Shown here one piece after another: positions 26,501 to 37,382 of a DNA stretch of 64,000 nt. Below the pieces are notes generated by a model. The model was not told where the DNA came from, did not search any database, and was given only the letters and a program-made list of their open reading frames with translations. The DNA comes from Lamellibrachia satsuma. Taxonomy: Eukaryota > Annelida > Polychaeta > Sabellida > Siboglinidae. The number at the start of each line of letters is the position of its first letter. Positions within the stretch are counted from its first letter, which is position 1. Made by a program: the position numbers and the translations under genes. The stretch spans positions 11,940,782-12,004,781 of the forward strand of contig BSQZ01000013.1 of NCBI GenBank assembly GCA_033239005.1, given 5' to 3'.

Positions 26501-29500
26501 GCCGTGTCCTTGTGCCACAGCTGACTCGTCAGTTGCGTGTCCTTGGCATCTGGACCGTAGCTGAGCAACGTCTCTATGTAGGCGCGATACGCATACGTGT
26601 TGGTCGAAGGGGTCACGAGCGTATTGTTCAGGGAGACGTCGGCTTGACTGATCAGTGCATGCAGCCAGTTATTCACCGGTCCCACGGGATCGGCCAAGTC
26701 GAGATCGTCCCCGTTGGCTCGTGTCACCTTCGCCTGCACGTGCAGTATCGTGTTGGCGAGATCCAGGTAATCGTCTCCCGATCCGGGTATGAGGAATTCT
26801 ATGGGTCCACCCGAGTCCAGCGAGGACAAGGGCTGATGTTCCACTACGTGACTGTCGATGATGCTGGTCTGAGTGGGGGTACTGTAAAGAGATCCAGCTC
26901 GCTCTTGACCCCTTCACACGACTGTTTATGTACGAATGCCATCGTCGTCGTCGAATATGTCGGCCTCGCGTTTCGCGGACGTCTGTCTCTTGCGTCGTCT
27001 CTTTGCTAAAGTGACTCCTTTCTTTGCCGGCGCGCGTTTTATACGTTTTCGAGGACGCACGCCAGGAACCACCATACGCATCAGATTCCTACCGGCATCT
27101 GTGACGCGTCGTTTGGTTGCCTTTTTTATGCTCTGTCCAGACATGACGTCGTCGGCTATGCGCACGCCGGTCTTCAAAGCCCCCTTTCCCAACGCCACGG
27201 CACCTCTCTTGATGAGCGGCATGGCGCTGCGCAGCAGACCGGTGAACAGACTACCTAGTCCATGTCCTCGCTGGTATTGAGCACCGGCGAAGTAGGGCAG
27301 TGCACCACCTGCCTGACGCGCGTAATACTCGTTGTAATTCATCTTCAGAACAGTCCGATCCTGCGCCGTCGAAAATGAAGTGTCACGGTCACTCTACCGT
27401 ACTCGAATGGCACGCGTCGTCCCGTGTCGTCCCTTATATCGATTTCAATCGACTTGAAGTGCGAGTACAACAGAGGCACGTAGTGAATGTTAGTGAACCT
27501 GTCGGATACCGTTTCGCCGTGACGTCCGCCAACCGGGAGGGCTCGCAACAAAGGCGCGACAGTGTCACCTACTACGCGAGACTCCACGACGTCCGTGTAA
27601 ACGTATATGGTATCGAACCCTTGATTCATCTGCACCACGTGTTTGGCCTCTTTACGGAAGGGGTACGGAGCATCGGAACTGTGTGTAGATGGCGGTGGTA
27701 TAACCACGCTGGCTGACGAACTAACTGGTCTCGGGTTATCGCGCTGGCGTGTGCTGTCTGGTGCCGGCGGACTGATGACGATCGACTCGCGAAATCCTAA
27801 CATAGATCCTAACGCACTGTGCTGCGGTGTTCTGAACACGGTGTTGTATGACATGTGCAACGTCATTTTTTGAGTGATCGTGCTGTAGGTCAATTTAGCT
27901 TGTGTCTTGTCCGTTGTCATAAGTCGCAGACCCCTGTTTACACGGTTCATCAATGTCACAGGACCTTTGTAATACCCAGTGGCTAACTTCATACTCGGGA
28001 TACGACCCGTAGGATTGTTCTCATTGAGGAAGAACCAGACATCTTCCTCTGTAACGTTGTGCCACGTATGCGGGTACTGTATTTCTGCCAACCCGCATTC
28101 CCACTCGCCAGTCAGATCGATAAGTCGAGGTAAGTCTGTGATGTAATGAGCCAACGTATTGTTGGGATACATCTTCATGGAAGCGTTGCTAGGCAGTGTC
28201 AGGTAGAAATCAGTCGCCATTACGTCTCAACGTGGGATTGGGGAGCAGGTAACCCAAAGAACTACTCAACAGAGCCGTCCACAGAGTAGAATTCTCGTGA
28301 CCTGTGGTCAGATTGTAAATGCTTATGAGAATGACCGTAAACAAGATGAGCACCTGACACAGAAATACTATTTCCTCTTTAGGACACGCGGTACCGAACA
28401 GATGCCAAGGAGTGCTACCGCTACTGCTACTACTACTGTCCTCTACGTTCTGCGCGTCAGTACTGTCCTCTACTACTACGTCCTCTTGTTCCTCCTGTTC
28501 TACGACGGTGAAGTCTCGTGTTGTCGTGTCATGTGTCATGTCTCGAATGAAGTCTTACCGAACGCGTGGCTAGTCTTTATAGTAGACTGCACCAGTGACT
28601 TGGCATCGATCCAGCTGTTGAATTTGGAGGGGTAGCCGAACCATTTCACGAAAACTTGATTTCGTCCACCTACCTTGCGACGATCCAGGACCTCTTGCAC
28701 GTAGAACAGTTTATCGGGGGGTACCAACACTTTCTGCAGCTCCATTTCGTAGAAGGTACCTTCCAGTACTTCGCCGAGATCGTCCTTCAATCGATACACG
28801 GGTGGAGCAGAGGGATGAACCTCGTGTATCGTGAAAATCTCTTCGCTCCAATTCGCCGTGTACCCCTTTTCGAACTTACCTTTGTACTTGCTGATACGTA
28901 CGCGATCCGACACGCGCAACTTGGGCACGCCCTTACCGTCGTGACCGTACAGTCGCTGCCACACCTTTTCCTGATTACGGTAACTCACCTGTGAAGGAGC
29001 CATGCCGATACTGCGGTGGTAGCTGTTGTTGTACGAATGCACCAGGTCCTGAAGGATGTTGATGTATCGCCACGTCTGGTGTTTCGTGAAGTATCGCCAC
29101 ATGCGTGTCTTCAACGTCCTGTTGAATCTTTCCACGATGCACGCCTTCGTCTCCGCGTTGTGCGTGGAGAAGTGATGGATGTTGTGCTTCTTCAATAGAG
29201 CCTGGACGGATCTGTTCAGAAATTCCTTTCCTTGGTCTGTCTGCAACACCTTTGGCCAGCCTTTGCTGAACGTGCTGTCAAGTGCCGCTACCAACGACGC
29301 CGCGGACTTGTTCTTCATGGGAACACACCAGGCCACTTTCGAGAAGACGTCGATCACCGTGAGGAGAAAGGTCATACCGTCGTTGTGCTTTTTCAAATGC
29401 GACAGATCGACGAGATCGGCCTGCCACTGCTGATGCAGACCGCTCACGATGACGCGTCGTCTCTCGAAACGACGTCTAGCCGGCTTGTGTAGGGTATAGG

Positions 29501-32500
29501 CGTCCTGTTCCGACAACCATTCCGCGACCTTTTTTCTTGATATGTGCGTGACGCGTCGCAAGGCATCGGGTCCGCCGTAACTACCTACCCTTTTCGGATC
29601 GAAGTAGACCGTCCTAAGTGCTCGTTCTTTCTTCGGTGCCATTAAAAGAGTTCCGATGGACTGACGGTTGTGACGTTTACTGCGCAGCACGGTGCGCAGC
29701 ACGGTTCGTGACGAGTAAGAAAGAGTACGCTGACGTACACCAGAAGTCCCACTACCACACCCAAGACGATGACGAATGATCTATATTCTAGTACTGTGAT
29801 CATACTCTGCAGAGCAAATGTTGTAAAGATTTCGCACTACGGCGTCAGCAATCAAGTACAGTCCAACGCAAAATACTGTAACGACGACGGAACGATAGTA
29901 CGTGTCCTGTGGATCGCTCGACATCGCAGTGCACACTGAGCTGTGGACACGTGTTGCAACGACTTAAATGTCTTCCCAACTAGCCAATGACGTCAGTGCC
30001 TTGCGTTCTGGAGGTGGGGTGAGCATGGAATGTTCCATTTGACTGCGTCGACGACGAGCGAGGGGTGTCCAACTGAGCGATCTTCTTGCGCTAGCACCAC
30101 CAGAGCGAGGAGTAGCCGGTATTCGACGACGACCTGGAGTGGTGGATGTGGTCGGTGTCGGTGCCTGGCGTATGTAGTCTCTCCTGGCGACGTTACCGAC
30201 CAACTCCATGGGCAGGTTCATGGCACGGAGTTGTCTTGCAAACGGTTGCCATCCCGTCGGATTGGTCTTTCTCTTGCGCAACACATCGTTCACGAGATCC
30301 ACCACGTTACTTCCGGCGATGGGCACACCCTCGTGTATCAGTTCGCCGCGGGCGGTCCAAGACATGTTTCTTTTCATGCGTTCCATCAACCGTCTGGCTT
30401 TGCCTTGCATGGTCTTGGGAACGGTATCCACGACGTCGGCTTCTATCTCGCTAGCAGGAGCTTCCCCCGGCCCCGCCTCCGCCCCCGCCCCCGCCCCCGG
30501 CCCCGGCCCCGGCCCAGACTCGTTCACCGAGATCACTCGTGTCGGTTCCTTGGCGTGTTTATCGGACAAGACGTTATACCGTTGCAACACCTGATTATAC
30601 AATGTGACCTTGGTCCTGTCGTCGAGGTCCTTTCTGTCGAGGATGGCCGTCATCTCGTCATCGAGAGCTCGCACCTTCTTACCTAAGGTATCCGTCGGGG
30701 GTGGGGGTGATCGAAGCGTGTCCAACATTCGTGGATCTACCAAGGCCATCTTGCGTGCGTGTTCCATCTAACCTCCCGAACGAAGGTGACGCGACCTGGT
30801 TGCTTGCGGGAGCAGCACCTCTCGAAGCAAGGGTAGAAACACCGAACTTGCCAACGGTGCTAGGAAGGCCGATAGGAACCCTCCGCTCTGTCCTTCGCCG
30901 ACCTGTCGGTTCAGCAAGAGGCGTCTTCTTCTACCGGCCGACGTTCGACTGTGAGCCAACTCCCGTAACCTCTTCCTGTATTTACTCAAACGACGCCTCT
31001 GTAATGCAGACAATGGAATGTTCTGTTTTAATATGTTGTAGGCACACTCGGCTAGCGCACACAAAAGATCGGCGTCAGCGTTTTCGATGATGGCTCTTTT
31101 CAGTTTGTTGTTCTTGATCCTGTTCAGCGCCTGTATGCATATAATGTGTCTCTTCACCAGGGCAGACATGGTGGGAATGAAGAGACTATCCACGCGTGCG
31201 GTCTTTTTATACCTTCGGCAAGTACACGTACTGAACACCGTCGTCTGGAAAGATGGCCGTGCGCAGACGCATGTCCTCGGGCGTGTCCTGCTTGAGATCG
31301 ACCAATAGATAGCCGTACGGTACCGAGGTGGCGTCTTTAAAAGCCTCTTGAACGAATTTGGCGCGCCCCGGATACATCTGTCGAGCCAAGTGCGACATCT
31401 GCGATGCGTCACGAGGATTCTTGAATACCACCATGTATTGAGAATTCAGACTGATGGTACGACTCTCTTTGTTTTTGGGGAAAAGGTTCTGTACGAGATA
31501 CAGCACGGACGTGTTCCTATGATGACTCTTTTTAGTGAACAAGGTCGTGACCCGTTCGTCCGTTTCTGCCATGAGATCGTCTATGACGATGAGGTTCCTC
31601 GTCGACGAATCGAACATGCTAGCACTCGGCAATCCTTCCTCGAAGCGCACGTCCGTCAAGTCCATCGTTGCGTAAGCCTCTTGCCATTCTCCGTAACACC
31701 ACGTGATCCGTTCGGGAGGAGGATCGATCATCGCAGCAGCGTGACGTAGCATACGCGTCACGAAAGTACTTTTGCCGCATCCCGTCGGACCGGCGACGAT
31801 GCACGTGAAAGGATGTTTCCACCGCGCGTCCATGGTCGCTTATGAAAGACGACCGCAGTGCATCGTCCTTTTCTACACGTCCACCGGACCCGTGCTCACC
31901 CCATCCTCGTGCACCACTCGTTTGGGTTAGAAGTAGGTGAGAGCCGCTCGTTCCTGCACGTACGTCATCACGGTCGAGTGACGCACCCGGAACCCACGGT
32001 TCTTTCCACTTCCGCTCCGACGGTTGGTGAGCACCTCCAGGAACGCGTTCTTGTCGATGTCGTTGTGACGTTTGCTCAGTCCTTTGGTGCTGTATTTGTC
32101 GGTGGGCCCGAAACAATAGTACGTCTTGCTGCACAACCCCACGAACCCGTCGCCGGACCATTCCACCTTGAACAGACCAGGTGTCCTCTTGTCGTACGCC
32201 CTACGCGCTTTACAGCACGCCTCGTCGCCGACCCACGGTCTATTGGCGAGTCGACAGCGCACGTACTCGTTCCGATGATCGTCGCAACATTCGGACGGCA
32301 ACCATTCGGAGCGGTGCCGGAAGTAATGTTCTCGTAGTTCCGGAGTCACGAGGGCGTCGACGGACTCGCCGGCCAAGGCCAAATAGGCAGAATCTGTATC
32401 TGTCTCGCAGTACTGAAAAAGAGGGCGCTCCAGGTACCTGTCGATGAAGTCGTAGTAGAACTGTAACATGCGCATCTTGGCGTACTGCAGAACGAAGAAT

Positions 32501-35500
32501 CCCACGTGTATGGGCAGGGTGTACGTGACGGTCTTCTTGTTCATCTCTATCTCGTACGTATCGTCCACGATGACATCGAGTTGTCGGAATCTCTTATCGT
32601 TGACCAAGAGCGATGCCGCCTTCTCCTTGCAATAATTGACGTCGCGATGTCGGTCCACGTTGGTTATGGTCTTTCCGTAACCCGAGTTCCCCAGCAACTT
32701 CATGGTGTCTGCGATGATGGCCTTGTGCGAGTGGACGTCTCCTTCGCGTCGCGCCGCGGACACTGCATCGCCGAACCGTCTGAAACACGGGACGGGATCG
32801 TACTCGATGACCTGATACACGTGCGTCACCTCGAGACCGTGGTCCATGTACCATCGCAGCAGAGGCGTGGCAAGCAGGATCTTATCCCCTCGATAACTAC
32901 CCACGAGCATGCGTCTCGGTGTCGTCATGATGTCGTGCTCCTCGGCGTATCGGCGCATGAACGGTCCGAGATCGTCGCGTGTCAGTCGGATGTTCTTGAA
33001 CACGGGCTGCATCTCGGCAAAGTGTTCTCGTAATGCTTCCGGTACGCAAAGGTCACACTCGATCAGACCGAACACGGTTCCGGCACGCACGCCGCTCAGG
33101 ATCTGTTGTGACGTCATCGTCCATCGTGCGTGACGTCGGCGCGGAAATGCAGCATCCAGAAGCTTTTTCACGACAGGATCTCGTCTCGTCTGTTTCCACT
33201 CGCATTCCCACATCTCTACGACTTTGACAAAGTGACGGAGGTAGACGGTGTTCTTTCGGGTCTCTTCGAGCAGTTCAGCCATGGGTTTCCCGTTGACCTC
33301 GTTGACCTCTTTGCCAGTGCACGAGTGACCATGGAAAAAACATCCGTGGTACTGATAAGCCGTTTTCGTCTCGCTGCACCACCCGTCCACCAGCAGTTTG
33401 CCTATTCTCTTCTCTCTACCGTTGATCTGGTGTCGTATGACGCGTCCCGTGCGTTCGGATTCCCAAGTCAACCATTCCGCGGCCATCTGACCGTACAGCT
33501 GCGCCGATTCCGGTCGGAAATCCTTCTCTTCCCGTCGTCGCGTGTACCATCCCATAGGCATGTCTTGCATGAGTGACCACAAGTACAGGGCATTGGCATC
33601 GTATCCAACGATGGACCTACAAGGACGAGCGGCCTCTCCGTACTCGTTCTGACGTAGCGTGGTGACCCCTTTCTCGTGATAGCGATGAAAAATGAGCGAA
33701 GCCCCGCCAACCACGTGATCTTTGACGAGATGATGAAGATCTTTATTCTTCTCGTTGAATATGGTAAAGTAGGTCTTCTCGGGAAGGTCGTTGAACAGGT
33801 AGAGCAAGGTCAGACCAGGTACGCTGATGCCTTGCTTGAACATGTCTATGCCACGTTGTTCGTAGAAGGCAAACTGTCTGTCGATGGCCTGCAGAAAGGG
33901 AACCACGTCTCTGTTGTTGTACCAGACGAGAAAGTCTCGCAAAGTCGTCATGGAATTGTCGCGCCAGGCCTCTTGACAACTGGCATAATCCTCGTCGGAG
34001 ATACCTTCGTTCTTCAGTCGACTGAAGAAGGCCTGTTTCGATGGAAGTGCAGTGTCGTCGAGTCTCTCCAAACGGTCCATGTACTCGTACGGGAAATGAC
34101 CTTTTGTCACCTCGCATCCGTACGCCTTCAGATACTTGTCGTAACTGAACCCGGGAGCTATGTAGTTGGTCATGTCTAGGAATTTCAGCTGATTCGTCGA
34201 AAGACACATGAAAGTGTTGTTGCGTTTGATGACGAAAAAAGTACCGACACCCTCATTCTCTTCGTCTTTGTCGTCTTGTTCTTCTTGTTCTTCTTGTTCT
34301 TCTTGTTCCTTTGATCCGGTGGATAAGAAGTAGGGTATGAGAAACTGTTTGATGGCATTGAGATCATACTTACCCGAATTGAACCCGATGACAGGTAACT
34401 GATGCATCCAGCCATAGAGTTGTCCCATCAGCTTTTTGTATGGATTGGTCGTCGGACGAGATTTCTTCTTATCGATGGCTGCTCGTGCAGCCTTCTCGGT
34501 TTCGTCCCATTTCGTCAGTTCCTCTGCGAGTTGATCCAAGACATCTTCGTACGAGTGTTTGATCTTGTCGTACGCGGCGTCACTCATCTCTTGTAAGATA
34601 TTCATCATTTTACTCACCAACTTGTTGGTGTCTCCGTCCGTGACGAGGCATTGCACTCGCTCGTGGCCGGGGACGTTGGATGCTACGCTGACGCTCAGTG
34701 GAACGTGACGCGCCACCCAGTGGACCTTGTCACTGTCCGACGGAAGTTGTTCCGTGTCGAACCAACACTCGAAATCAAAGGTGGCTCGATACGGATAGTA
34801 GCGCAACGATTCAGCCACGCGAATGTTCTCGTCGTCCAGACGTTCGAACACCGATGGTGTGGAATGGTACACGCCGCCAGGATAGACTCGACGCACACCT
34901 CCCGTACACGTGCGCTCGTGTCGATACAGCTTCCATGCATCTTTCCATAACGAGTCACCGCACTTCCGACATCGATACGAGTTGCAGTACATGCAGACAT
35001 CTTGGATGAATGAAAAATGTGTCCCGTGAAGGTTGAGATACATTGTTTCGGGGTACTTGCATAACGATCGACGAACCAGTTCGGCAGTCGACTTACCGTC
35101 CTCCTCGTTGACAAGACGGTACACGCACACATTCGTTTGGAACGTGGTCTCTACGCGATAGAGGTCATCCAGCGTGACCCCTGTAAATTCTTCCATGGGT
35201 ACGTGATCTCGATCGTATGTCTCGTAGAGCGTCTTCACCGCCGGTTCCAATCTATATAGATCGCATCCTCGATGCAGGGCCAGACATCGGAACAGACACA
35301 GGTTATCTTTGTACCTCTTCATATGGATGGGATCCTTTTCCAATCCGATGATGCTTTTCTTCCTTTTGATGTAGGATGGTAGAGAGATCATGCCTACACA
35401 TCCTATAGGATGATCGATGATGCGATTAACGAAAAAAGTGACATTCGTCACGAGTTCGCATATCCACGCAGAATCCGGTCTTTGATTGATGGCCCATTGC

Positions 35501-36049
35501 AAGAGGTCGGGTTCTCGGATGCGTTCGAGAAATTTATCAAAGTCCTTGCTGTTGGCGACGAGACTGGGTTCGTCCAGGTAGCGTCCACAGCAATTACAAG
35601 AGGTATGATAGTACTTGTATTGACCCGTGTTCTTGTTTCTCAGAATGAACCCGTAACTGAGGTTAATCTTGAACGCATTGGTCTGTTCCTGGAACATGAT
35701 CTTCAAAGACGGTTCCAAGTCGGTCGTGTCTAGCGTGATTAATCTGTAATCGTACCTGCATTGAAGTGGACCTCTGAACGCGTGGGTCCGTATAGCAGAC
35801 CAGTGCGCACGAACGACATCTAGCAACTCCGTCGACAGAGTATCGGCGAAGGGAAGTCGATCAGGTGGGTCTAACGGATCTTCCTCGGTAACGAGCGGAT
35901 GGTTTTGAGATGGGATAGTGTCTTCTCTTGTTGATCTCTTTAGTGCTGGTGGCTCGGTGACGTCGGCACACGCGGTTCGTGCATGTTTGGTCAGATGGTT
36001 AGGTCTTTCGAACTTCCGTCCGCATTTCTTACACGCGTAGACTATTCTT

Positions 36050-36116
<67 letters not shown>

Positions 36117-37299
36117 CTCTACATACCGACCTTACGTGACGTTGTAGGTTGCTATATAGCCCGAAGGTGGCGCCGCATTTCTCGCATGCGTATTTCGCTC
36201 TCTTTGCATAGTCGCTGCGTGGCGCCACCATAGGCGGTGCCAGCGAGTATGAATGTAAGTCGCATGATGGCGTCGAGTGAGTACTCTGCACGTGACATTG
36301 TAGTTCTGCGCACGTGTCGAAGGCGAGCTCGCAGTGACGACACTGGTGTCTTTCCATGACTGCGTCTACAACTGAGAGGGAATGGACTCTCAGTACATCT
36401 ATATAGTGCGTGCGAGGTGGATAACATGTCAATCATTAATAAGAGACGTTCCTATTGGTCAATTACTAATTAACATGGCTACTATTGTCCAATCAGCGTT
36501 AAGAGACGTTCCTAGCTTGATTCCTATTGGTCAATTACTAAAAAGGGGCGTTCCTAACTTGGCTACGTTTGGTCACTTAGTATTGTCCACTATGTCCATC
36601 ATAATCGGCTACGGGTTTCCCTTTTGTGAAGAGGGGTGTCAGTCATGCGAATAATGAAGGTACAACACGTTCCATTCCATTTTGACTATTTTATTCAATA
36701 GAATACATTGTCTATGAAATATATACTAATATGAAAAGATAGGCTTCTCTATATATAAGTTGATGAAGATGATATGTCGAGTTGTGGATGATGAACGACT
36801 TGTGGGTTTTTACACCACGACAGAGGTCACGAGTGTGAATAATGATTGACTTGTGGGTTTTTACACCGCGACAGAGGTCACGTGTGTGAATAATGACTGA
36901 CTTGTGAGTTTTTAACACCACGACAGAGGTCACGTGTGCGAATAATTGTATATATAGAAGTCGATCTCTTCATGCATAAAGATTACTATATGTATTTCAT
37001 AGACAACAAATACACGCAAAAGAATAAAGACACTAATGATATAACAACTACATAGATTAAAGTCAATTACTAAAGACACTAATGATATATAAAAACTAAA
37101 TACATACGACTAAAGTCAATAACAATATTCAAATCAATTACTCTGTGTGATATATATAACAACTAAATACATAAGATTATAGTCAATAAAAATTACTAAA
37201 GATACTAATGATATATAACAACTACAATATTCAAATAACAACTAAATACATAAGATTACATTCATTAACAATTACTACAGAAACTAAACATTCAAATCA

Positions 37300-37382
<83 letters not shown>

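Larger units (their letters stand above)
36436..37300. other. Polinton non-coding region between PolB and the accessory genes
   Basis: Holds repeated CCTATTGGTCAATTACTAA words (36450-36545), a minus-strand AATAAA at 36690-36695, the CGACAGAGGTCACG repeat block, and an AT-rich stretch (36960-37290) with CTAAATACAT repeats. No supported gene. Confidence 0.7.

Noticed and set aside
25765..27009. 414-codon + frame opposite the capsid gene
   Set aside because: Antisense shadow of the major capsid gene, which has clear family features; the + translation shows none.
30768..31412. Longer 214-codon start for the small basic Polinton protein
   Set aside because: The extra N-terminus lies inside the ATPase gene in another frame and looks unlike protein; the ATG at 31169 gives the compact family size.
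36359..36420. ACTGAGAG/CTCTCAGT inverted repeat as a third stop-loop hairpin
   Set aside because: It is short (8 bp) and lies in the PolB leader, not around a stop codon.
31927..36432. PolB start at the upstream ATG (36432)
   Set aside because: A TATA box lies between it and the ATG at 36357, so transcripts probably start after the upper ATG.
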